A DNA stretch of 64,000 bases. It comes from Pseudopyrenochaeta lycopersici. Taxonomy: Eukaryota > Ascomycota > Dothideomycetes > Pleosporales > Pseudopyrenochaetaceae. Numbering within the stretch: the stretch's first letter is position 1; the number at the start of each line of letters is the position of its first letter. Of the stretch, positions 30,312 to 42,600 are shown one piece after another. The translations under genes and the position numbers were made by a program. The notes below the pieces were generated by a model. That model did not search any database, was not told the origin of the DNA, and was given only the letters and a program-made list of their open reading frames with translations. The DNA lies in NCBI GenBank assembly GCA_003313425.1, contig NHZP01000005.1, positions 1,798,001 to 1,862,000 on the forward strand. The letters are read 5' to 3'.

Positions 30312-32599
30312 ATGGCTTCAGAAAGCGATATTTTATCGTCAGCCGGCGGCTCTAATTCTCCATCTGATCAACTCCCGCCAAACTTCTTCTCTATTATGGA
30401 TCGGCAATACCCAGATAAGAATAAACCGCTTACCGAAGGCCGCAGACGAAAGAATAAAGGCACTGTGCTTTATGTCTGTCGATTATGTCCTAAATGGAGT
30501 CATGGGCATCGAGCAACGGCTGTACAGCATATCAAAAACCGCCACGCTGGACAGATTCGACCGCCACCGCCGCCTTCGCCAATACCATTGAATCAACGCT
30601 TATTACCCACCATGTTTGCATCGATTCCTACACCTGATGGTCTTCGACAGGCTTTCAATCGGCAGGCATATAATGAAGCTGTTATAGGACTGCTCACACG
30701 GCGGAGAGTCCCGTTTTCAGCTGTTGAATGGAACGAGTTGAAGGATCTCGCTTTGGCATGCAATCCGGCCATCGGCGATCAATTAATCACATCCAGGCGT
30801 CTGGCCATGCGCCACATTGCGGCAAATTACGCATTCTATCGAGATCAGATCAAAGCAAAACTAGCAGTTGCGTCTTCACCTATTCATATCTCCACCGATC
30901 TATGGACATCGCCACATCGTCATGCTCTGCTAGCTGTTTGCGCCCAATGGGTTGATCAGGATTATCAGCTGCAGAAGGCACTTCTGGAACTGCCGGAATG
31001 TCGCGACAATCACTCTGGAGAGCGGCAAGCCGATCTTATTCTGAGTAGTCTTGAAAGCTTCGGAATCGCGTCAAAGCTCGGCTATCACACCGGGGATAAC
31101 GCTACGTCAAACAACACATGCCTGGAGCACATCGCACGTCGATTGAAAGAGGATCTTAAAGTAAGTTGACGGCTGTTTTTAATGGGCTAATCTAATAAGC
31201 GACAGATTGATTATAACCCCCAAAAACGCCGCATCCGCTGTATCGGCCATATTATTAACCTCTCCCTTCAAGCCTTCCTTCTTGGCTCATCAAATGAAGC
31301 CCTTATTGTGGCACTTGAAGTCGCATCTGAAGGCACTGGTGAAGACCTGTTAATCCGCTTCTCCCAGGGCCTCACATCCAGAAGAGGGAGACGACGCTAA
31401 AATATCTCGAGGTCGGACGTGGATGAGGACTATCAAGGCATCCAGGGCATCCATGCACTACGTAAACTACACGGTCTGGCTGTCTGGATACGCGGCTCCT
31501 CGATTCATAGCCAGCTGTGGGACGATGAAGTCGGTTTGCGACTAGGCATCGATAATGAGACGCGGTGGTCTTCATGGTATCATGTCCTTAATAAACTTTT
31601 TAAGAGGAAGGTGCGGATTGTTCAATTTATGCATGAGCACGAGCAGATCCTTGGAGATAATCGATTGATGGCAGCCGATTGGGATTTGCTTCAGAAGGCA
31701 TACCTATTTCTCCAACCTTTTGATGGAGCCACATTATGCGCTGAGGGCAATAAAGCATCTCTTTCACAGTCATTAATTCTAATGGACTACCTGCTTTCTC
31801 ATTATGAGAACGAGAAGGTGAGTAATTTCATTGCGAGGTAGCGGCGGACGTCTCAGCGTTAATCCCATAGCTGCTAATACGATTATAGGAGCACTACAGC
31901 GCACCCGAGACACACGACGAACGTATGCTACATGCTATCAATATGGGTCGGTTTATCATAGACAAATACTATAGCATGACTGAAGACGTTCCCGCGTATG
32001 CCGCCGCTCTCCTTCTTGACCCTTCTAATCGACGCGCCTATATTAAGAAGAACTGGCCAAAGGAGTGGCACAATAACGCAATTAGCGGAGCACAAGCAAT
32101 TTGGGAGGAAGAATATAATATTGAGCTTCCTAGTCGCCCTCTGGCTGCTCCAAGTAGGGAACGTGAGGGTAATAAATTAGCTCAGTTGGCGCGGAATATG
32201 AAGGTAACGATCGACGTGCAGCGTTTTGAGGAGGATGATTTCATGGCCTTTATTGCCGCCGACCCGATAGAGATCGATTCTACGCCGCTTGAATGGTGGT
32301 GTGCATCTGAGCAGCAGAGAAAATACCCACGGCTTAGTCGCATGGCCATCGCGATACTCTCCATTTCACCAGAGTCATCTGAGCCAGAGCGAACCTTCTC
32401 TGGAGCCCGCAGAACGTGCTCATGGGACAGGCTGCGGATTAAATGTACAACCATTGAGAAGGTAGAGTGCATAGGGAGCTGGCTTCGCGAAGGCCATATC
32501 ATACCTACATCCCGCGGCGGATTTGGGTTACCGATGATGTTGGAACGTAATCTTGCTGATTCAGATGATGATTTAGAAGACGGAGAAGACATTGATTGA
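30312..32599 (+). pseudogene. hAT transposase 3, one internal stop
   Basis: Three exons with consensus splice sites. Exon 1 is 30312-31160 and intron 1 is 31161-31205 (45 nt, GTAAGT…GACAG). Exon 2 is 31206-31817 and intron 2 is 31818-31888 (71 nt, GTGAGT…ATAG). Exon 3 is 31889-32599. All phases match (849+612+711 nt, 724 codons), but a TAA at 31398-31400 interrupts exon 2. A BED-like zinc finger lies near residues 55-80 (CRLCPKW…H…H). STDLWTS and GDNATSNN surround catalytic acidic positions, and the C-terminus carries the hAT dimerisation region (YPRLSRMAIAILSISPESSE). Relative to hAT 1 the segment around the stop is shorter, so a small deletion may have occurred there. Confidence 0.9.
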
Positions 32600-32608
32600 T
32601 AGCATATA

Positions 32609-32851
32609 TATTGGTATAAGTACTCTAATAATGTGGCACATGTGATGCAATTCTCAATAGACTTGAAACTATCTTTATTTTGAGTTGTCTCTTTTCTCTT
32701 CTACAGAGCACAACCTAGTCTTTATATCTGCGGTCTCAACTTCAGCTCTTCGGACTGGCCGACGGTCAATCCGATATTCTCGGTCTCACCGAAAGTCTAT
32801 TATTTCGGTTTCTCCGATCAGATATCACCGTACTTTCTAGATCTGTCAACA
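32609..32851 (-). mobile_element. Solo LTR, TGTTGACAG family, copy 2
   Basis: 243 bp, highly similar to 26821-27070, flanked by its own 5-bp duplication ATATA (32604-32608 and 32852-32856). It lies inside hAT 3 between the transposase stop and the right TIR, so it inserted after hAT 3. On the minus strand it begins TGTTGACAG and includes a TATAAAG box. Confidence 0.87.
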
Positions 32852-33030
32852 ATATAGCTGTTAATTTTTTGTTTGATTCCATCTCATTGGCTTCTTATCG
32901 TGTTCCTTATCGTGTTATCGTGTTATCTATCGTGTTATCGCGTAATCTGTATATTTTATTATCTTGTTCTGTTTAACATGTTAAGGGATTTCTTAACATG
33001 TTATACAGGATGCCCATGTATGAAGAAGAC

Positions 33031-34684
33031 TACTCATACTATGACGCACAAATTTACGCCGTCCCGCTCTTGGCGGCAGTAGGCTCATGATGCATTGACA
33101 CAAATTTGAAGGCGCCTGGAGCACGGCGAGATGCGCTGGACAGACTATTTCCATGCATTCTCTGCCACGCATTAGTTTCGTATCCACCGCCTTGCATACC
33201 TTCGCTAAAGGTAAGACGCCTTCTGAAGAAATTGGGCAGCTTCTACGAGCCACACCCGGGCAATGGATTACCATCACGGAAAAACCTCGCCAAATCATGT
33301 CCCCAATGTGAAAGCACCTACTCTGGTGGACCAGCGAGGTATATGCCAAGTTCCAATACCCTTTGGCATGGTAATTAGAGATCTGGGAAGAGCCAGCGAA
33401 ATTTGCGCCACGTATATATCACATAGAGGGCACAACGATAATGCCGCATTAAGTTCGCCACTGACTATTGTACCTTGAATTATGGAACTCCTGTAAGGTG
33501 AGCTGTTAGGGATTGGAAATTCTCGCGTCATTTTTGTGGTTAGCGGCGACGTAATAAGCCCCAAATCTGAGCTCAAAAAGCGGGTGAGCGGCTATCTTCA
33601 CGCCGGGACTACCGCGCTAGCTAGTCGACGATGTACATATTGCGGACACGCGGAGGCCAAGCACTAGCACTTTGCCACGATGACAAGGGTTAACTACTAT
33701 GTCTTTGCTTCAGGGGTCCGCTAGTCGGTGAACAAGCTTGGGGCAACGATATCAACGGTAGTGATCATCGGCTCACGCTCATGAGAACAGGGCCTGCACG
33801 GCTCAGTAAGCCTGCCGTCTTGCACGGACCAGTATCAGTGCAATGTCAGAGGCATGCTAGGTCCGAGCGACGGCCTTGGACAGGGAGAATGTCGAAGTGT
33901 CGACCACCTGAACAGGTAGCGGAAGCCGCTGAAAATAGTGGAACGTGGGACAGGTGAAGGATGTAGCAAGGAATCTAAGGCTCGATGTTAGCCACTGCGT
34001 TCCTGCTCAGCTTCTGCCTTCACACCCATATCTTCCTCCTGAGCGTGAGCGGCTGCAATGCGCGAGCGCGGCTGGTGTCCCATTGGTGCTAATCGCAATA
34101 GCGATCGTATGCAGAGAGACCGAGGCGAACCGGAGGTGCCAGGGCAATGCTTAACCCTAGTACGAAAACAAAACGCGAAGTGGTAGCGAACTTGGATAGC
34201 CTGGTGAGGCCCACGATGACAGGAATCCTCATGCCATCACATTGGTGACGCGAACAGGGGTGTGCTCATCGGCAATCTCGCCCTCAGTCACACGATGACA
34301 AGGGTCCCGAGCGCAGCTCACGATGACAGGGGTCGGCTGGTCCTTCATGCAGCCCCGACATGATAGGCACGGCCCAGATCCTGCTGTCAGATTACACAAG
34401 TGCTGTACAGACTCTCTTCATCCTATCTGTTGCAATTTCGAATACTTTCCCTGGCACAGTTGGCTAAGCCATCCGAAAACACAACAAAGCGAGATTCATT
34501 GTCGTCAAGGTAAGGTTTCTCGCTTACATGCCCTGTCAGGCAGGCGCTAAGCCAAAGCCTCGCGCACGGCTCTCAGGCCGTAAGCGGCTGTGGTTGTTCC
34601 GATGGCTCAGATTTTGCCAGGAAGATCCCTGTTTGCAGGATTTTGACGAACTCTGTGGCTAGCGAGTCCCTGCACTGCTGCCCC
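33031..34684. other. Long stretch without a recognisable gene
   Basis: No gene is supported. A short plus-strand frame from ATG 33153 (TPSEEIGQLLRATPGQW) has protein-like composition but stops after about 50 codons. The decamer CACGATGACA recurs at about 33677, 34212, 34293 and 34319, followed by (A/G)GG in three of the four. Confidence 0.35.
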
Positions 34685-35214
34685 CTTCGCTGCCGCTCCC
34701 ACTTCGTTGTTGCTCCCACTTCGTTGTTGCTCCCACTTCGTTGTTGCTCCCACTTCGTTGTTGCTCCCACTTCGTTGTTGCTCCCACTTCGTTGTTGCTC
34801 CCACTTCGTTGTTGCTCCCACTTCGCCGCCGCTCCCACTTCGTCATCGCTCCCACTTCGTTGTTGCTCCCACTTCGCCGCCGCTCCCACTTCGTCATCGC
34901 TCCCACTTCGTTGTTGCTCCCACTTCGTTGTTGCTCCCACTTCGTTGTTGCTCTCACTTCGTTGTTGCTCTCACTTCGCCGCCGCTCCCACTTCGTCATC
35001 GCTCACACTTCGTTGTTGCTCCCACTTCGCTACTGTTCCGACTTTGCCGCCGCTCCCACTTCGCTGCCGCTCCCACTTCGCTACCGTTCCCACTTCGCCG
35101 CCGCTCCCACTTCGCCATCGCTCCCACTTCGTTGTTGCTCCCACTTCGCTACCGTTCCCACTTCGCCGCCGCCCCCACTTCGCCATCGCTCCCACTTCGT
35201 TGTTGCTCCCACTT
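34685..35214. repeat. 17-bp minisatellite, about 31 units
   Basis: Tandem units of CTCCCACTTCGTTGTTG and variants in which the last 6 bases are CCGCCG, TCATCG, CTGCCG or CTACCG. Because 17 is not a multiple of three, all frames are open and each gives a 17-residue peptide period (for example SHFVVAPTSLLLPLRCC). This explains the long open frames on both strands. The array ends about 50 bp before the ATG of the gene at 35266. The variable hexamers occur in patterned alternation, as expected from unequal exchange of variant units. Confidence 0.95.
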
Positions 35215-35265
35215 CCGCAGTGTCTCGCTCCGTCATCAATCATCGCAAAAGTCACCCACGCCAAT

Positions 35266-36477
35266 ATGCCAGATTTGAATACCCGCCTAAACGACTTAGA
35301 ATATCGTTGTAAGAAGCGAACACGAACAGAGAACAAGAAAGAAGAGCACACATATACGGATAAAGCGCTTAAATGTCTTATTCGCGGTGTACTCAGCGAC
35401 GTGAAGTGCTTTAAAGACCCGGAACGAAATTGGGAAGAGTTCCTTCAGCGGTCAGACGAACGGACAGGATCCTTGTATAAGGGTAGGGTGAAGGGTGACG
35501 CTTATTTCATAGAGGACGCAAAAGCGTTCTATGAGGCCTACGGTTTATTTGCTAGGCTCAGCTTTAGCAGAGTGCAACTTCCTTGGAACTTCTACAAGAA
35601 CCCAAATAGGTGCTTGAGGTTCTTGCGGCTGTTCATCAAGATAATCAAGCAAGATCAACAGGAATCTGGCCGAGAGGAACCAGAAGTATCCCAAGCTGTT
35701 CTTGAAGCCCATAGTCAGAGTTCCCTAGTATCAACAAGTCAACACCAATCACCTAGCCATAACCCTGCAATAAGCGAGGTGGGCGAGCCATTGGATGACC
35801 ATTCGCGCTTGGGCAGCGTTTCCCACCCGAACATCACGCCTATCCCTGCACAGCAGCCCCTCGATAACATTGGTCCGTGCTCCGGTCTCAAACGTTATGG
35901 GCAGTATCAAGAAGGGTGTCCCTCAGGAAAGCGACCTTGTGGGCTAGGTTTGTCCATCGACAATAATACCCACGATGACCAAGGATTGCCGTATGTACGT
36001 GGTGCACCTACCCCGTACTTCTTGTTTTCAGAAGCGCATTTCGATCGGGGCATCCACAGTGCGCCTCGATCAAGCAACACAGCTACCTCAACTTTAGCAG
36101 GAGTTCTGTGTTCCCGTTTCATGCAACCCACTTGCACTGGACCGAACCCGTCTCCATTGGAGTTTCTCGAGTACCGAAAATCGGCGTCCTCGGATGACTT
36201 GGAGATTCTATATAAGTGGTCCGGTCGTGATGCCCTCGCTAGCCTTAAAGGTAGGTCGCACGAAAATTTCAGGAACGAGTTCTATTGGTACATGAACATG
36301 GACATAGATATGCTACCATACAAAGAGATAACGGACAACATTCGACGTACCCATCTTTGGAAACATGAGGCGCGATTCGGTGCGGGAACAGCATGTTTGA
36401 GACTTATGTTGCCGTGCTACGGCAATTCATGGGTATACCTTCTGTGCGTTGTTCCCTCTAGCGAAGCATTCTCTTAG
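35266..36477 (+). CDS. Hypothetical protein downstream of minisatellite
   Basis: 403 residues from ATG 35266. I chose this start because it is the first methionine after the repeat array; the frame is also open back through the repeats to 34741. The N-terminus is basic (CKKRTRTENKKEE, a possible nuclear signal). Residues of about 40-130 look like a folded, aromatic-rich domain (CFKDPERNWEEFLQRSDERT; YEAYGLFARLSFSRV). The middle is serine/proline/glutamine-rich and probably disordered. The C-terminal part (YWYMNMDIDMLPYKEITDN) looks folded again. I recognise no family. No intron is needed. It may be an expressed lineage-specific gene. Confidence 0.55.
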   Translation: MPDLNTRLNDLEYRCKKRTRTENKKEEHTYTDKALKCLIRGVLSDVKCFKDPERNWEEFLQRSDERTGSLYKGRVKGDAYFIEDAKAFYEAYGLFARLSFSRVQLPWNFYKNPNRCLRFLRLFIKIIKQDQQESGREEPEVSQAVLEAHSQSSLVSTSQHQSPSHNPAISEVGEPLDDHSRLGSVSHPNITPIPAQQPLDNIGPCSGLKRYGQYQEGCPSGKRPCGLGLSIDNNTHDDQGLPYVRGAPTPYFLFSEAHFDRGIHSAPRSSNTATSTLAGVLCSRFMQPTCTGPNPSPLEFLEYRKSASSDDLEILYKWSGRDALASLKGRSHENFRNEFYWYMNMDIDMLPYKEITDNIRRTHLWKHEARFGAGTACLRLMLPCYGNSWVYLLCVVPSSEAFS

Positions 36478-36916
36478 TCTACAAATTCGATAGTGCAGCC
36501 CATAGAATAAATTGTTTCCCCTGCTTTCAAAACCACCCTCTCCCCATCTGCGTGCTCTCCAGCAGCACTATACACAGGCGCATCGAAAATCTTTCGGATA
36601 CGTACAGCGCAATCTTTGGCAGCGGTCCAGGAACCTTTGAAGTTGATAGGGTCCACCATCTTTGCGTCAGCTGCGTAGAAATGTGTTGCGTGTCCGAACT
36701 GAATACGGGCGCTTTGGGATCGATCTCGCGATTACTGGCGTGTATTGAAGCGCGAAAGGCAGCTTGGATGGGTAGGGAAAATAGAATCCGCGTTGTATTT
36801 AATTTCGAACAGAAAAAAGTTGTGAAAGTGGAAGGTGGAGCTTCTTCTGGATTTGATCTTGAGCACAGCCTGTTAGCGGTGAGTCCAGGAGTACGACTTA
36901 GAGGCGCATTTCGCAT
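36474..36916 (-). CDS. Weak hypothetical gene, convergent with the previous one
   Basis: A possible two-exon gene. Exon 1 is 36916-36707 (70 codons) and exon 2 is 36659-36474 (61 codons plus stop). The intron is 36660-36706 (47 nt, GTATTC…CTGACGCAAAG, with a CTGAC branch-like site), giving 131 residues in frame. Exon 2 (MVDPINFKGSWTAAKDCAVR; DGERVVLKAGETIYSMGC) has good protein-like composition. No domain is recognised. Its stop overlaps that of the gene at 35266 by 4 bp on the other strand. A plus-strand frame (36552-36947) competes with it. Confidence 0.3.
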
Positions 36917-36947
36917 AGTTTTGGAGTTATGTAGGCAGCTACCTTAG

Positions 36948-39692
36948 TCCTTAGCAACTTCTATTGCCAATCGTGGCACAATATCATTCGCGCCTGTACA
37001 CTTGGTCCGCTAGCATAGAATCAGACATTTTGAGAGCACAAACTCTTTTTGTCGAAGAAACGAGGCGATGATGGCGGGGCTTTGTGAGGTGCGGGGCACG
37101 CGACCTTGAGGTGCAATAAAAAGTCTTGCGACTAAAGTGGGCTCGGGCCAACCACCATTAACCACCATAAGTTGTGTGAACACGTGTTTGAGTTGTTACT
37201 CTGCATATTGCTCTGTTAACCCTGACTTTATGCTTGCGTTGGGCTGTCGCGCATCGCGCATCAACAAGTGCGTCGAGTTCATCCCATTTTCTCAGCTGTG
37301 CGGCGCCGCCCAAGAGATAAGGCTGCAATGCTGCCCGGCGCGGTGCGCAAGTGTTGTTGCTGTCGCGCCTAACGGCAGCCTGGGCAGCTCGGATGCGTTG
37401 GTGGTTTCATGTTCCAGCAACGCGCCCATCAGAATCTGGCTTCCACGATGCGACAGGGTAATCCTGGCGGACCACTCAGAATCGAGCACGCCCACAGCTG
37501 GTGACGTGAGAGCTGAACGCATCGTTGGGCGATCGCTTGCTGCGCAGTACACAGAGTCGAGGAAGGCGAAGCACGTGCAGGTGTCCTGTGGTTTGGAAAC
37601 TGCGAACGCGATTAGCTAGCTGCGAAACGAAATGCGATCACCTGTTGCAAGAGCGCATTCTTGTAGCGAGTTTGGTTCGTGTGAATTTGATGGGAGGCGG
37701 TTGCAGGACGTGAAGGTCAAGCAGCCTTCTTATAGCGCTTTACGGATTGCACCGATTGTTGCAACCTGCATGTTCGCTGCACATTATCACCACATGGCAC
37801 TTCGATCCGCGTTTGCGGCCTCAGACTACCTATCAAAGTGCAGCAGTGTCGAAGATACAGCTCATGCGTAGGCCGGGCGAGGGCGCTGCAGGCGGGGAAG
37901 AGTAGCCGGGCCGGGAAGTGTGCTATGCACCGTCTGCGCCAAGAAGTATACCTCGCGAAGAACAGAATGTCCAACCTTATGAATGGACGTGAGGGTGGCT
38001 AATACACTGCATAGTTATGAAAATGCTACGCAGTCGGCAACGCTTACTAGCAATCATACAGCACGAAGTTTATAAAACGTGCTGGCATTGCTCGTCACTG
38101 CCTGCACGTGCAGCGTGCGTGCGATGGCAGTTCAGCGGCTGAACGTTCCCCTTTTAACCTCGCGTATGCAGGTCCCTCGCTCGCCAGCCTGGGGATCAGG
38201 CCTAGTAAGGGGCAGTTTTCTTAGCGTGACCTAGCGCAGGCGTACGAATGAATCAGTCGCAAACTACCATGAACACTCTGCTATCCGCATCTCCGCTTGT
38301 GCTTCATATTACAAAGTTCACTGTGAAGCAGTATAGACAGTTGCTTCTATGAAATAACCAGGAGGAAGGGGCTGAAGACCTGGGTGTTCACGCGTAAGGA
38401 ATCGAACTCTGAAAGAGCTTGCGTGACATCATCACCACCTTGTGACGTCCGTGCCTGCCGGGTCAAGATTGGTGATAGCCTACCGAAACCCCAGGGTGGC
38501 GCCTGACACCTTACTACAGGAGCAGTTGGGTTTATGTTGGCCTTCCTATTCTGTTCCCAAACATTGGTCCCTTCCAAATGCCGACGCAGTCTTGTGGAGG
38601 ACAATGTACCTCGACATGTTACGGACGAGGGTATGGTCAAGCTTGGAACTATACATGCCAAAGGATATACTCCATCATGGGAAAGCTAGTAGATGTCGGA
38701 GTATCAATATGTTCATGTCGAAACGCTCATTACAAGGATCAAGGCCAATGTGAAGTAGACCAGACCAGACCTCTTCCTCTCGTAGGGGTGTCACACCATG
38801 CAACCGCTTTGTGGATGGTCAACAGATGTTCTCTCTCAACTATGGAGAGAGATTAGTGCAGCCCACATATTGTAGATCAGCAGCTGCTTTCGCTGTTTGC
38901 CAGGCGGTTGATGTGGTATCGCGCTTCAGCAGAAGTGGCGCTGTGTGGCCTGTGTGCATTGTACAAGAGGGCACGATAGAGCGAACATGCGCAGAACAAC
39001 GGCAGACAACTCGCGTGATATGGATAGGTCGGTAGCTCCTTGGTCCAGGCGTTGCGTCGTTGCCGTGGGTAGGGGCTCAAATTAGAACCGGAGGAAATTG
39101 CCAATTGGAGCATCAGCACGGTTTGAGCTCAGACTCCGCGCGCCGTCTGCCATTCAGGACGACGTCGTCGCCGTGGCGGCTGCTGCCCCCCGCTGTACGA
39201 GGTGGAGCGATTCTGTGGGCGTGGAGCAGGGTTGCGCGATCCGCTCGGACCCATCGACAGGGATCATGCAGCTCGATACGACTGGTCAACACGCGAAGGT
39301 AGTAACACAGACATGGCGGAGTCGATACGTCTTCTCCGATGGTATTGTGTGCTGGGCACAATGAAGCGCCCTATGATTCTTCACGGACGATGCTCCGTCG
39401 TTGTCAATGCATCTGTGCTCTCCCACGACTTTCTTTTGTGGAGACGCGTGGGATGCCGTGGACACATGCTTGCTGTTGTGCACAGGATCAGAGCATTGGA
39501 GACAGGCTGCGATACCGTGATCGATGTGATGGTGGGTGGCTCGAGCTTTCATTCTCCGTGACTTATCATGCTCGCAATTGACAAGGCTGAAACGTCCTTC
39601 ATCCCACCGCCCTTTCGTCCTTCACCGGTTCCTCCGCACTTGCTCTGTAGACGTAGCCGCTGGGACGGTCATTGGTTGACCTTGAAGCCAAT
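36948..39692. other. Long stretch without a recognisable gene
   Basis: Several overlapping frames of 80-160 codons (for example 37137-37619 plus and 39202-39561 plus) show no domain, and some lack an ATG. No inverted or direct repeats of note were found by eye. Confidence 0.35.
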
Positions 39693-42600
39693 ATGTCAAC
39701 TTTAGCTTCTGCCTTTATTTCTGTTCCTCAGTCTCCTCATTCCAATGGGCCAGTCTTTCACCAACCACCACAGGCACAGCCATATGGCCAGCAGGTCGAT
39801 CCTTATGCGCAGGGCCCATACATGGGCGCATATGGAAGCGCCGCGCAGCAAGTCAGACGAAAGCAGGTCCGCGCCACGCAGGCATGTAACCACTGCCGTT
39901 CGCGCAAACAGAAATGCGACGAGGCCCGACCATGCTAGTTCTGTAGAGAGAACAACTTTGATTGCCAGTACAAGGACGTTCCGCCTCCAAAGTGCGTTTC
40001 CATACACTTGTATACAGCCAGTAGCTAACGCTTTACAGGCAAGATAGAAGCATGATGCAGCTCCAGGACAGTGTGAATAACATATCTGATGTTCTTAGTA
40101 ACTTTGTACAAGAGTTCGCTACGTGGAAACAAAGCGTTGAGACCAGGCTAGGCTCAGGACGCGGCCTGGAGATGACCTCGAATCATGCCTCACCTGAAGC
40201 AGCATTTGCTGCTCCCATGATGAGGGACCTAAGTACGCCAAGGTGGCCAACACCTGTTCAAGCAAGAGTCCAACTTCGTCGAGTGAATAGTATGAAGATG
40301 GAATCACCTGTCGTTCCTAACTCGCCGATTGGCGCGCAAGCATCGACACCGATCAAGCAAGAAGCCATCCTAGCTGGGCCCCAGCAGCCAGCGACACTGG
40401 CCGATAGTGTGAGGACTGACCACAGTCGCATTACAGATAGTGGCCCGAGAGAAAAGAGCGGTCTCTAAAGCGATCATACTACTCCGGCTCACAAGTTACT
40501 TGCAGAGTGGAGTTCTATGAGCCCTTTCTACAAGAATGTCGAATATTGAATAGATTGGTGGAGAATGGCCATCAAGTGTCGGATTACCCTATACAGCTTG
40601 AGCAAGATCGTGGCCTAATACGTGTTTGGGGCGTTGGGGAAGGACAGGACCTTAATGATGGCGCACAGGGTCCCGGTAGCCCCGAGAGCAGCAATAATTC
40701 GGACGCAACTTCTCCGGCACCTGGAAAAGACGGTCTGTGGGGCCACCCTCCTCTGGATCACTCCAGTCCGAGTACCATGAGTGGCGACGCGCCTCGAGAG
40801 TATATTGGTGGTGAAGGAGGACTTGGTCCAGATGGTTGACCCAACTTCCATTCCAAGACCGTGCATGAGTTGCTGGAATCTTACATGAATAACATGCATA
40901 ACTTACACCCTTTTCTTAATCCTAGCAAGCTCAAAAGGATGGTCAATGACTTCATTGAACAGTACAGCCCCGATGGAAAGTCTACCAACGCAAGATCACC
41001 CGCTGTAAGCGGTCTTCAGCATCAAATCCACCAAGGTGTCAAAAGGAAGCGATCTAGTAGCGCCTTTGGTGAGCCGTACTCACCTAAAGGTGCAATCGAG
41101 CGTTCGATGCGAAATGCGATCGTCCTACTTGTCCTCGCTCTTGGAAAGGTATGCGCCCACGAGCGTAAACTTCCTGCACCTCAAAGCGACAGGACTCCTT
41201 TCCCAAGTGGCGTTTGGGGCTCACCACACCCTAATGGTAGCTTTAACAGTGAGAGCTCTGATGACAACCGTCCAAGGAACGTGGAAATTCTTCTAGGAAT
41301 GGCATACTATGCTTACGCTACGGACATTCTTGGAAACCAACAAGGAGGAAACACGGTTGCACATGCCCAAGCCATGATTTTAGCTGCCCTCTATCTAAGC
41401 CAGTTCGCAAGAGTCTTGGAAAGCTGGAGCTGGATTAATAATGCCTGCCGGATTACCATGGTCCTCCTCAAAGCGTAAGCAAAGACCTCGGATCAATATT
41501 GGATTGTATTTGACCAGTGCACACTAGTGACTATCCCAAGCTTGTTCGAGACTACTATCTTGATAAGAAAGGCTCTCTAACCGCTAAAGAACGATACAGA
41601 CTCAATCTGGTGATGTGTGTCTACTGGACATGTCTCCAACTAGAATCGTCAGTCACTAATTTCGTATCTCTTTGCTTGATCATCTATTGACCTATGTGTA
41701 GGGATATTCTAGCTGAAATGAGCACCCTTCCACCAAGCAACATTTCTGCACACCAGAGCGATATCATGTACCCTGAAGGCGTATGCGAGTATGACAAGTT
41801 TGGTGAAGAAGCAGCAGACAGACGAGTAGGTCGTCCATCTGATATCTCGATGCTGATCTACTCAAGTCAAATATGGCTTCGTGTAATCCTCAACGAGGCA
41901 CACAATGCACTATACGGAGCTAATGTCTGCTCGAGCTTTGACGCAAGCAACGTCAAAGATGTTGCTGAATATGCAAGCAGCCATATTAACATACTAGAGA
42001 GCTGGAGACGAGTGTTGCCACCTGAGTTGGTTTGGAAGGATGAGGATTTGCCTTCCACTGATCTGAACATCGCCCGCGTGCGTGCGAAATACTATGGCGG
42101 ATATTACATGATGTTGCGTCCCTATCTGAGAATCGCGAGTCACACAATCGAATTTCCACCTGGAGCGGCCAGCGCGCCTTCTTCATCACAGCACAATTCA
42201 CCAGCGTACTCTGGGGACTTTGTTTCAACGCCAACCAGTAGGAACGTACGGATGGTTGACCGGTCAGAGGACCAGCGCGAGATGATCTAAATAGCATGCC
42301 AATGCATAGAGAACGCAATCAGGAGTACCATTGCATTCGACCGTGTCGGTGCCAAGCCAGACAGCCCATACAAGGAGTACAAGAGTACGCGAACACGTAG
42401 ACTCGTACTGACGAACATCGTTGGCACACTTCACGCGTACGTCATATCCTTGATCACAATTTTTTCTGTTTCTTAACATTATCTAGTCAATTCGGAAACA
42501 TGCTTGTCCTCGCATCAGTCTACAAATCCAAGCTGTACCCACTCCTGCCAAGCGACACGCCGTTAACCAAGAAAAACCTTACCGCTCTTTTGAAACGTAC

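Larger units (their letters stand above)
30098..33022 (+). mobile_element. hAT transposon 3 with perfect ends and TSD
   Basis: 2925 bp. The 12-bp inverted repeats CATACATGGGCA (30098-30109, inverse 33011-33022) are perfect. They are flanked by the exact 8-bp duplication AAGAAGAC (30090-30097 and 33023-33030). Subterminal regions carry CTTGTTCTGTTATTCTG/TTATCGTGTTATCGTG-type repeats. It belongs to the same family as hAT 1 (TIR CATACCTGGGCA, same introns). A solo LTR (32609-32851) has inserted downstream of the transposase gene. Confidence 0.95.

Noticed and set aside
34643..35312. Several long proteins made of serine/leucine/proline repeats on both strands
   Set aside because: They are translations of the 17-bp minisatellite, open in every frame because of its composition and period.
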